Below are positions 27,401-39,400 of a stretch of 64,000 bases of DNA, in pieces. Numbering within the stretch: position 1 is the first letter of the stretch; the number at the start of each line of letters is the position of its first letter. Origin of the DNA: Blastomussa wellsi (taxonomy: Eukaryota; Cnidaria; Anthozoa; Scleractinia; Plerogyridae); contig OX393568.1 of NCBI GenBank assembly GCA_947652115.1, forward strand, positions 9,362,387 through 9,426,386. Direction: 5' to 3'. The translations under genes were made by a program, and so were the position numbers. A model generated the notes under the pieces. That model was not told the DNA's origin. It saw nothing but the letters and a program-made list of their open reading frames with translations, and searched no databases.

Positions 27401-30400
27401 ATACGCGAACCCAAATCCAGCGATTGAGCTTGTGGAGGAACGCCCCCAAAACTATTCACATCCGCTGCCGACCCGGCGATGGGAGAACTCTGCAACGAAA
27501 CGCCCGGCGAAGGCGAAGTGGTCGACTCGCTAGCCAAGGCCTGTTTAACAGCCCCAACAACTGCGGCCAAAAAGGTAGGATCGAGGACGTTCTGCGAAGT
27601 GCCCGCTGACGTGGCGAGACAACTCGAAGGGACAACTGGTAAAGCGGCTGAACTCTGCCTATTCGCGAGCGACTGTTCGCTAGTCACGACATCGGAGGCC
27701 TGCGAAGTATGGAGAGCCGTTTGTGCCAAAAATAAAAATCGCCAGTGTTAATCTCAATCGTTAGTGTTGGCAACAAATCGTAAGTGATAGATATTCGAGT
27801 TGCTTCGCTGAAATGGTCAGTCGTTAGTGCAAAACATCAATCGCTAGTGATTGTGCCGAAACTACGTTGTACAACTTCGATCGATAGTGCTAAAATCTCG
27901 ATCGCTAATGTTCTCAGGCCGATCGATAGTGCTAAAATTCAATCGTAGTTGTAAGCTTCAATCAGTAGCATTAAACAAAGATCATTAGTGTTGACACCAA
28001 ACGATGGCCCCAAACGTTCAATCGCTAGTGTAAACACCAATCGTGTTCGTAAACATGACCGGACTGGTAAATTTCAATCATTAGTGCTAGTATCGATTTC
28101 TTATCGACTTACCCTGTTGGGGACGATGAACCAATTATATCTTGTTTTACTTTCCTCCAATTAGAAGAATCCTAATATCGTTGCATTGACTGATTTACAA
28201 GATGGCGTCGTATGCAAGCTGTGAAGAAGTCTCTGAGGAACTGCAGTCTTTCCTGGAAGCAGTAGATTCTGTTTTGCGACAATGTTCAGTGCATGAAGGA
28301 ATTCAGGACACTGGTTTTGTTTTGCGTGTGGTGAACAGCCTTGAAAACGCTGTTACTGTTCTACAGTGTATTTTAAGCAACGAAAGAATCACTGGCATTG
28401 CTGGCATTAGGCACTTGGAGTATTTACTCCCCTTAATCTGTTGTATATTACAGCAATGGGAGCATAAACTTTTCAACTTGGAAGCTTCGAATCTACCTCA
28501 GCCAACTTCAGAAGCCCTTACGCGTGGATTTCAACGAACTGGCGAAAAAGGAAGACCTTTCATACCCATAAATCCCGATCAGGTAGAGTTCTTGATATCA
28601 GTAGGTCGTAATATGCAGGAAATTGCTCAGACTTTGCTTATCAGTAGAAGAACATTGTATAGAAGATGCGAGGAGTTTCAGATATGCACTAAAAGAGAAA
28701 GATACTCTCAATTGACGGACAGTGATCTAGACGATATAATGCACCATTTGATCTCAGAGTACCCAACCAGCGGATTGAGAATGCTTGCGGGACACCTTCT
28801 TAGGATGGATGTGAGGGTTCCAAGAAGAAGATTAAGAGAGTCATTGTTGCGTGTGGATCCCATACACAGTTTTGTAAGACGACTCCATACTATGCAGAGA
28901 CGTACCTACAGTGTACCAAATGCAAATTCACTTTGGCACATAGATGGTTTACATTGTTTCATACGGTGGAGAATGGTAATTCACGGTGGGATTGATGGTT
29001 ACACGCGTCTTATCGTATACCTGAGCTGCTCTGATAACAATCAGGCAGCTACGGTCAGTCAGTGGTTTTTGGAAGCAGTAGAGAAATTTGGATGGCCTTC
29101 TCGCGTCAGATCTGACAAAGGAGGAGAAAATGTGGATGTTGCATTTTTAATGTTCAGTGTCAAGGGGTTGAACAGAGGCAGTCATATTGCAGGTTGCTCA
29201 ACCCACAATCAGCGAATTGAGAGATTGTGGAGGGATGTGTTCAGGTGTGTCTGTGCCATGTATTATTCATTGTTTTACATGTTAGAAGATTCTGGATTCC
29301 TTTGTCCAACAGATGATGTGGACCTTTTTTGTCTACAGTACATATTTCTGCCTAGAATCAACAGAGCACTTCAAGAATACTCTGAAGCTTACAACCACCA
29401 CCCAGTGCGCACGGAACACAACTGGTCGCCTTATCAACTATGGTATCATTCTAGTATTGCTGCCCATAATGATGACCCTATAGACCTGAATGATTATGGA
29501 CTTGATCCCCAGGGTCCACCACCCAATGGATTTGATGTTGACTCTGTTGAAGTTCCAACTACTGATGCCTCACTGAGCCCCACTCAAATGTCATTAATCA
29601 CTAACACTATTGATCCATTACAGTGCAGTGATTTGTACGGAGTAGACCTATATATAAATCTTCGAGAATACGTTCAACAGTTACAGCAAAATATGTAGCA
29701 CTTTTGAAGGATTAGTTTTATTTGAGATCATCTTCACTTTGTTGCTTTTTTATATTTAAATTACAATAGCTGTCAGAGACTTATGGAGAAGGCCTTCATT
29801 TCATTTCATTTTCATATTTGCAAATGGTGCCTTGTATCCATGATCCAGCAGGCATATAAATATGTTAGCTCTAGTTTGTGGTCGTACTAAGCGTTTTTTG
29901 AGCTAAAAATTCACTAATATACTGAAATCAAGTGGGTGGGGGCTTGAAAAGGGCGAGTTGCCATGGGAACAGAATTTTTATAGCCGCAGGTGTGTTTCCT
30001 ATGGAACTATTAGCCTGCCAAGTTTTAATGGTCTGTGCTGCAAATTGGTCAAGATAACTCTATTTATATACTTGAGATTATATTGGGTGTAGTGAATGAC
30101 ATCATCAGTCACCTCATTTGCATATTTTTCAAACTTAAATATCTCCGGAACTAATGCAGATACTTGCAAACAGTAAACAGCCTTTTGATTCTTTCATGGA
30201 ATTCTATGTGATACACCTAAAATATAAAGGGGTAAAAATTTGATTGTAGTACCACTTTAATTATTTTGGCTGTGTAAAACATGCAGGAGGGGAAATCATG
30301 TACAGCAGTTATCTGTCTAAAAATAACTATGGTTTCCCAAGAGTAGGCTTCACACTCTCACCAAAGTTTAGGCACATAACACCCACCCCCCTATTCTCCC

Positions 30401-33400
30401 CCCCCCCCCCACAAAAAAACACTGATTCGTTATTTTGAGCATCTGTTTATGTTTTATTCAAAACTGAGCAACAGCTTGAACAGCTTAAATTAACAACCAA
30501 AAGCTATCTTCTCTGTAGCATAAAAACAGTGAACCAATTAAAGTTTATGCTTCAATTACAATAACAAGTGCTCTATAGCTATGCTTCAATTATAAAGAAG
30601 TCTTCTTCTGCTATGATAAGTTGTCAGTACTATGCATTTTAGTGGAAACAGTAACAGTAATACCCTCTTTCAAAAACTTCAATGGTTGATTTCTCAAAAA
30701 AAAAAAAAGGATTTTCCTTAGAATGAGAGAACTGAATTGCCTCCACACAATTAAATGAATTGCCTTGAATCAATACAGAGAAGACATTTCTGAAGTCTTC
30801 ATAATCCAGAGTAGCCATTTTCTCAGGAAAGCTAATTTCACATAAGCAAGTTGACACGTATATGCTCTCATTGCCAGGACTGACTTCTACAAACACAACA
30901 CCACTTGGGGGCCTCGTCTCTCCACCAGTGCAAAACTTCAATAGTTGCTTGAGCTCTTTATAATAAGAAATGTTAAAGTTAAAATGTGGGTCTCTGCTAA
31001 AAAAAATGGCATGTAGTTAACACCATACTTGCAAAGTTACCCGTGCCATATACAGTTAGGTTCAGATATGGATCAATTTATTATACTGGGGACACTTGTA
31101 CGTCCAGGAATTTTTTGTAAATACGAATTTGGTGTTTTTTGTTCCTTTCATTGATTTTGCAGCGTTCACAGACAGTGTGATAAAAATCATAAAACTTGTA
31201 AAGTTTTCATAACTGCTTTTGATCCTGGAAAATGTCTGCCACACAAAAACGGGGACTAACACTTAACTATCGGTAAACAGCAAGAGGGAGACAACGGTTT
31301 ATATGTGACATGTGTTGAGATCAAAAGCAGTGTGTGTGATATGTAAATAGTAACAAAAGACATGCAGAAATTAATTGGGGAAAAATAATTGTTAAAAGTA
31401 AAAGTGTATCTGATGCGTGAATTTGGTTAAAATGGGACCACACCCCTCCCCAATATTAATTCAGTGCTGTGGTCCTTGCAAAAACTTCTTTCAACTGTAG
31501 ATACACAGTACTTACCATCTTCACTGCTCTCTTCAATATATTTAGTAACCATGTTAAAAACAGCAGCAGCTGCAGTGCAAGTGCTTGAAGTTGGCTTCAA
31601 CCTAAATAGTTGCTTGGCAGTAGTAGGAGTGATCCTTGATGTTGATGAAATGAACAGTGCCTCGAAGACTGCAGGGTTGGCACGTACTGCATTTAAAACT
31701 CCAAGAGTCTCAAGACCAGTTGAAAACTGATCAAGAGTTGCTACTCGTTTACTGAGCACCAAATGTTGTATAAGGCACTGCACCACCAACTGACGGTTTT
31801 TTTCCTTTATGGGAGAAAAATAGCAAGAAAACTATTGAATCAGACAAAATATTATGAAATTAAAACAGTTGTTATCATTATCACTGTTATTATTATCAGC
31901 AGAAGCATCATCACTGGTATCATCATCATAATCAGCATCATTGTCATCATCATGGCATACCCGCCACCTCCACCATGACCAATTAAAGTTCAAACAAAAG
32001 AAAAATTTTTGTCATAAACCATATTAATTAATTAAGATGATTTCCGCACAACATTCGAGCAATAATGGCAAAAATTAAGTTACCAAAAAAGCCTCATAGC
32101 ATGGTAATATTTTTAACAAAGGTAAGAAGATTTCATCGAATTTTAAGCTCACAAGCTGATCCCGCGAGAGATAATTGAACTTGAAGTTATACATATTTCA
32201 ATTAAAACACACGTTTTGCGTTAGTTGAAAACACAATAACACACACATGAAGCATTTCACGAGGTTTGACTTTAACTTTCTTGAGAATGCTTGGGGATTT
32301 CATCATGGGGTCACCTGGAGAAATGAACTACAGTGAGAGGTTTTAAATAGTATTCAAAAAGTTAATGTGCTGTGAGTAGATTTTTAGTAAATAATTTTTG
32401 CACTTATTGCTCGAACTTTGAGCGGAATCCGTCTTAACCATAGTATTTTTCTCTTATTTTATTCTCTCTTATTTTATTTCATAAATAAATTTACCTTTGC
32501 TGTGCCAGGGCACAATGCTAATACCTTAATGACAAAAGGAGAAAGATTTGAAAATTTTTGCATCACTAATGCAGCTTGCACGCACATGCAAATAACTACA
32601 TCTAATAAACCCTTCCTTTCAAAGGTGCACAAAAGTTGTTAATAAGAAACAATACTTGGGTGCATCATTATGGACGATCAAAAGTAGTCCCGATATACAG
32701 TGATCCAAGATCACAATATACCACAGCATATTTACACTGTAACTGACTAGAATTGCCAACAAATCCTTGTTAATAGTGGATTCCTGGCTTCTTTTGATTT
32801 GCCATGATGATCATGGCAAATCAAATTATTGATGTGAGTGATCATGTTTGGTTCACTGCCTCTTATTCAGATCATCTCAAAGGAATGCACCCTTAAATTA
32901 CTTTAGGACTCACTGTCAACATAACTGTCAGTCCACTCTCCTGCAAAAGCTTCACAAAGGCATCATCACTGTTTATAGTTGTAAAGTCATCTTCACCACA
33001 CAACATTGCCTGTTAAAAAAAGTGTACATGTAAGTTTCTCATTTCCAAACAGCCTTCCTAACTCAGGCCTCCCACATTTAAGGTGGATCGTACCAGTTTT
33101 TCGTACGTGGGAAGTCTGGTGACGAGCGCGCGCCTCACGCGCGAGATTTAAAGCTGAAAATTTCAAAACAAATATGGCGGCGCGTGGGTTAATACATGCA
33201 AGGTTGCTTTTGCCCTGTTTATCAGAGATTGGATCAACAAGAAAGTTGTTCTTTGAGCGCCGGTTCTTGGACAATTCGATATGCGTCAGAATTTTTTTTT
33301 TTCGGAACTCAATGCCCGAGTTACAAAGTTAAAATTCCCGATTGTGCTGCGATCGATCCTGTCGGCGATCGCAAAGATCTTAAAACTGAAGCGGTTAATT

Positions 33401-36400
33401 CCAACTCCCGATTCCCTCGTTTTGTGTACTTTGCCGGACTAGTAGGTTTTTACACCTACTACTCCTTGTCCACCGCTTATGCAGAAGAAAGTGACGAAGA
33501 AAGAGAAAATAATGAAGTTCAGTCCCGGCCTCGTCACAAAGGTTGTTTTACTGCCAAAAGGCGAGTTTCAAAACTAACAAATCTCACAAGGGCAAGACAA
33601 GCAAAAACAAGCACTTCGAAAAAAAAAACAACGGCGAAGAATGAGAACAAATATTCCGTGAAGTGCTTCCGCAATGAAGATCGACATCCAACCATGTGTC
33701 GAGTTGATTTCACTTATCGTTTCTGACAGCTTCGTGTTCAACAAAATATGGCAAATCAAACGAAAGTTTGAAAGGAAATCGTTAAAAGGTAGGCCAAACG
33801 TTCAGTAAAACAGTTAACGAAACAACTACTAACTAATTTCACGGCAGCGAAGTCGAGATTCTCGAAGATGATCCTCAAAGTAGTGTCGAAGACCAAAGAA
33901 AACAAAACGACGGCAAGTGCGTGGTCGCGCGCGTATGAACGCGAATGGGTCAGCGGTAGTCAAAACTGAGCATGAGTAAATGCCAGTCATATAAAGTCAA
34001 GATTTTGAAGTGCATGACTACGCGCGTGGATATTGTTGAACTCGCGAAGGCTTTTCCGAGAAAACAAGCCCGGTGACCCTATTTTTTTATTGTTTCAATG
34101 TCTTCCTCTTACTGAGAGGAAACGTCAGACGTAATTTTAAAAAATTCTACGAAAGGAATTTTTCTCTACTCACAAATTGCCTTTTTTCACATTTATAAAA
34201 AAATCCGCTTCGTAGAATTTTTTTAAAATTATTATACAGTTTCCTTTTCAAATGCCAAAAGTTATAACGTGAAAAAAATTTGGGGGTCACCAGGTTGGTT
34301 TTCAAGTTTTATTCACCAGAAGCTGAAAAGTAGGTCCGAATAATCATCAAGTACCGTTACCATGGTGACAACTGATAACGAAATACTTGTTATTTTTGGT
34401 CAAGAACATAATATGGAATTGAATCATACGAGCATTTTGTTATGGCCTTGGACTGATATTTTGCTCTTTTCTTCCAAAGTTTAGACAGTCAAAAACCAGA
34501 AAACTGGTACCATCCACCTTAAGCCCCATTACCCCTTATGTTGTTGACATTAAAAAATTAAACTTATAGTGGGTTCATTTTTGCTGGAGATACTGCCACA
34601 CATTTTATTTCCTGTAAACACTAGCCCACCATATGTCAAATCACCTGGGCAGAGACCTCATTGAAAACAGTAATCATTACCCATACCTTCTCAACATAGC
34701 GTAATTCCTCTTCATGTACAATGTCAGTGATAGAGGCATAAGCAGATGCCTGGCTGATATCTCCAGTTGCCAAGTAGTAGTACATAGAGGGTGCTAGATA
34801 AGGGAAACCCCCACATCCTTGACAAATACTATGAGCAATAATCTGTCCAAGCATCTTAAAAAGACCACAGCTCAATGCAGTTTGGTCATAGTGGAACAAT
34901 AGCCTGTTGCTAGGACCCTGGAACAGCTTGAACTGGTTCTGAGAGACCAGCTGCAAGAACAGATCTGTGTAAAATTGCCTTTTTACTCCACCACTGTCAA
35001 TTGCAGGCTGACCAATGTAAGAGATTCTGACTGGTTGATTTGGTTGAAATTGAGGACCTTTGTAGAATGCAACAGCATCAGATACTAGGTCACTTGGATC
35101 AACCTCTAGCCTTATACTGGGTCTTGATGCGAGTTTGCCTAACAAGGGCTTAAGCACACTTGTAACTGATTCTTCTGGAGGGAAACAAAAGCGAGTAAAT
35201 ACGTATAAAAGATTAAAGATCAAGGGTCAGCAAATTCCAAAGAGAAGGATCAGGTTTCAAAAGCCAGGATGGGGCCTGGGGGCTGAAAGCAAAAAAACCC
35301 TCCAGAGAAAAGGTAATGTTATTGGGGATTTTAATCTGGAAATACAAATAAACTTTTTTCTTCAACGTTTACATAATACTAAATATAAATAGTTAGTAAA
35401 TCTTTACTTTGTCATAGCAAACCATTGTCTAGATTTTTAATGTATATTAATTAATACAGTGATTTAGATAGACATATCTATATTCTGGGAAATATTCCAT
35501 TTTTTCTCCATATTTTTGGAATTTCAATATATTCAAACACAGTCAACACCCCCATTGAAAAAAAAATGCAATTTATCAATTAACATTCCAGAAAAAGTCA
35601 GTAGAAAAAGGATGACAAAACTCACATGTCTTTAATAAATAGACTAGAAATATAAATAGAGTGAACCTTACAACTTACCACTTTTGTCATCAACATGATT
35701 TAGGAGAATATCAACTGCTTCCTCAAGCTCAACTGAGTCATGCACGGCCTCTTCTATAAGTCTGATGTCAATACTGGGGAACATTTCAGTCAACTTTTCC
35801 TTCATCAGCCTGTCATCATCGTGCATTTGGCTTGTTGATGCTTCTGGAACAACACCTGTTGTCTGCATTGTAGACGAACTGCCATAGAAGGTACTTGTGT
35901 TAAGGCCTGTAAGTGGTTCTGCACTTGGTGGTGTAGCAGTAACGTAACTTGTGATACTATGTATTTGGTGGTGTACCTTGCCCTGTTTGTGTGTTGAGTA
36001 CATTTAAGTTACTTGTGACCATGCTTGTAGATGATGTACTTGTGCTTGGTCCAGTCTGTTTCTTATTGGGGTTACATGCCCCAGGGCTGGAATGTTCCTC
36101 TTCTCCACTGTATGCAATAAGATCATCATCATCACTGTCCTACAAAAAGTCGATATTTAAGAAATACATGTGTTAAGTCTGCATGTGTCAAACCCATAAT
36201 TTACAGAATTGTGTGTGCTTCTCTAACCAAGACTTGTATTGTTATCAAGACTTACGATACAATGACCTCTAAAAATCTCTGATAGAAAGAACAACAATGA
36301 AAAGCTCAGATTTAGCATCGACAACTAAATTAAGTATATCAAGTTCAAGTAATTTATTCTGACGATTTGTCTCAAAAACTATTCCAACTTCTCTAAAACA

Positions 36401-39400
36401 GTCCTTTGTCAGTATCCCCTCATTAGAGGAGCAGAGTTGGAGATTAAGTTTTGATCACCCCTTTTGTAGAATAAGTGTGAGTACATTTTGGAAACTATGG
36501 TCTTCACATGCTTTACTGAGCCTTCATATTAAATGTTATTGACTCTTGCAAATGTTTTCTTTACCTACACATCTCACACTACTAAAATATTTAGAATCCT
36601 TTCAAAACCAGAAATATACTGATGCATTTAGTATATTTTACTTTTATTCCAAACAAAAAAAATTATTAAATGTTTAATTCCTTATAAATGAAATGTTCAA
36701 CAAATTAACATGAAAGACATTATCTTACCATGAAGACCAGATTAACAGCCTTTCTAAGTCTAGTATAAATGGCCCCTGTTGGATATACTGTGTTCACTCC
36801 CAACGCATCAAATGGAACATTTCCATCAGGCTTCCTAACCTTCTTGTTGCAAACACGAACAAAGTCAAAATCGTCTACTGTGATTTCCCTCAAAAATTTT
36901 TTGTCCTGCATCAAGTCTATAATTTTTTGCCTGATCTGGATTTCTTCATCATTTCCCTGATAACGGATGTTGCCGTCAACAAGCACCATAACATCTGATA
37001 GAGCGTAAACCTCATCAGTGTGTTCCCGATGGTCTAAAACAACCACCCGTTTCTGGTGAACTCTTGGGGCAGCAGCTTTTCCTTTGGATTTTCCTGCTGT
37101 AGATTTGCCCAAGCTCCCAAATGGAAAACCATATTTGCCAGGATTTTTCACAGGATTTTTCCTTGAACTACCTTGAGCAGCAAATCTACTGCTACCAGTC
37201 CTGTTTGAGGCTGAAAGAGATTGTACCAGGGCACGTGCTTCGGATACAACATCAACAACAGGTCCTGGGGAGTTGTTCTGACAAGATTGCTGTTGTTGCT
37301 GTTGCTGTGGGTAGCCAAATGCAGTATTCACAGCTGCTCTTGCTGCAGATGCTATACCAAATAAGAAATATTAAATATACAGAGTCTGCACACAGGTTCA
37401 ATATTATTTAATTTAGTAAAACTCCTAGGATTGGCCAATGTACTAATATAATTATTAATAATATGTGTGTCGAATCAGGCTTAATTGTAACCATTATTAA
37501 TACACTACAACTAATAATGTTCACTGGCTGAAATTCTGCACCAAAAAAAAAAATAAATAAATAAATAAATAGGAAATTTCAGCCTGGACTAGACTAACAA
37601 TAACATTCCTATTAAAAGGGTGTATCTACCAAAGTTGCACAGATTAAACTTTAAACAAGAAAGATATCCTTTTGGTTTGTGTTTTTGCATTGTAAATTGT
37701 AACCTATGTACTTAAGTGACATGTCAAGTTATTCTGTAGTTTACTACTTACCATTTCCCGAACTGCTATTTCTGCAAAGAGATCTAATTAGTTGCCGCTT
37801 TCCCAACGTTGTTAAACCAAGCCGAATGAGTTGTGCATCCGATAGCGTTGGCACTACTTCTGTGGTAATATCCTGTACTTCAAAGTTTGATATTACGCTA
37901 TATTCAACGCCAACTGACTCCAGAATTCTTCTCATATCGCTATCTGAGGACGCCATCTTGCATGCGTGCTCGAGTAGTGTGGAAGAAAATAAAAGGATTG
38001 TTCTGATTGGAGGAAAGTAAAGGCATTTCTTATTCGAAGAGATGATTGGTTTATCATTGCTAAAAAGGCGGGAAAAGTGAAGTGAAAATCAATAAGAAAT
38101 CGATACTGGCACTAACGATTGAAATTTACCAGTCCGGTCATGTTTACGAACACGACTGGTGTTTACACTAGCGATTGAACGTTTGAGGCCATCGTTTGGT
38201 GTCAACACTAATGATCTTTGTTTAATGCTACTGATTGAAGCTTACAACTACGATTGAATTTTAGCACTATCGATCGGCCTGAGAACATTAGCGATCGAGA
38301 TTTTAGCACTATCGATCGAAGTTGTACAACGTAGTTTCGGCACAATCACTAGCGATTGATGTTTTGCACTAACGACTGACCATTTCAGCGAAGCAACTCG
38401 AATATCTATCACTTACGATTTGTTGCCAACACTAACGATTGAGATTAACACTGGCGATTTTTATTTTTGGCACAAACGGCTCTCCATAGCGAAGACTCCA
38501 GGAATAAACCGGCAGCGGCACTATTATTCGTTTGACGAGAAGACATCGCGATGAACAGCAAACGGCGAGACAAAAGGCTTCAGAATGCACTGCAAGCAAG
38601 CTAAGTGCGGCGAAATATCTACGCGAATTGTGCAAGCAAGCAAAAGCACCAAAATCACGAGGTGCCCAAGCTTAATACGTAGTCGCACCAGGCCACCTGC
38701 GACAAATGTCCGCTGACCTAACTTGTCGTGAGGAATGTCGTGAGGTTAACTTTGCCTAAATGTTATTTAGCCACATTAAAAACACCACTGCAAAGCTATT
38801 AAAAGTTAGCGAGCGTGCCCTCAGCTTTGTGTTCAACTAAAAACAACTGTCCTACTGTGAACTTCTTGACAAAATTGGCTTACCATCTCTTGTGAATCAA
38901 CACCTCGCAAAAGTAGTCTGGAGAGTTTTCAAAGTTGTAAACAGCGATCATGTACCAAAGAGTATCAAAGAACTGATCAGACGTAGAAATAGTAATTACA
39001 AACCAAGAGGGAACGACATTATTAAAGCTCCCAAAGGCCAACACGACAACTTACTCATATAGAACTATTCGATATTTTAAGGTTTTCAAAATACTATTAG
39101 TAAATTAGATTTGCCAGGTTTAATATGATCAATATACTTTACACCTTGTATCTTTTAGCTCCTCCTCACTTTACGAAAATGTTTTTCCAGTCTTAAGAAA
39201 ATAGTTCTAAAGCTTAACTTTAATCTTATATCATCTTAGTTATTTGTAGAAGGTATCATCCTGTTTTTGCTATTTTTATTTTTATTTTCTGTGTTACACC
39301 TGCAAACTAACTGGTGAGATTGTCCTCACAAAAGCAAAGTGTATATACACAATAAACTTGACTTGACTTGACTTGAGTAGGTACCATTAAAGTGATAATA

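Larger units (their letters stand above)
27708..38488. mobile_element. DNA transposon with DDE transposase and HECT ligase gene
   Basis: 10,781 bp bounded by 400-bp inverted repeats that begin TATGGAGAGCCG and by a 6-bp duplication (GCGAAG). Two genes point inward from the ends: an integrase-like DDE transposase (28202-29698, +) and a seven-exon HECT-type ubiquitin ligase gene (30639-37956, -). A six-base duplication with an IS3/retroviral-integrase-like transposase fits the eukaryotic IS3EU superfamily as I remember it, but I could not search. The inverted repeats differ at about five positions by my count, indicating a recent insertion. A TTAA element is nested in the HECT gene. Cargo ligases of this kind may be part of the transposon's own biology. 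Confidence 0.9.
22701..38777 (-). mobile_element. Ngaro/PAT-style tyrosine-recombinase retrotransposon
   Basis: Coding on the minus strand in the order gag, RT-RNaseH, tyrosine recombinase, with split direct repeats instead of LTRs. Removing the nested DNA transposon leaves about 5.3 kb, normal for this group. In coding direction the repeat order is a1 (38777-38570), genes, b1 (23218-23102), a2 (23102-22907) and b2 (22817-22701), the A1-ORFs-B1A2B2 plan known for PAT and Ngaro elements. No methyltransferase ORF is seen, which favours Ngaro. The gag is split by a DNA transposon and the RT is frameshifted, so this copy is dead, although its repeat copies still look identical. Confidence 0.88.

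Noticed and set aside
26713..27751. Plus-strand frames of up to 164 residues
   Set aside because: They are mirror frames of the retrotransposon gag, whose minus-strand reading has the cysteine block and continuous frame.
31860..31975. Possible CRISPR-like or regulatory tandem array of TCATCA words
   Set aside because: It is a degenerate ATC-type microsatellite in an intron of the HECT gene with no spacer structure.
34132..34232. AT-rich inverted repeat as a separate transposon
   Set aside because: It lies wholly inside the TTAA element and lacks its own duplication; treated as internal structure.
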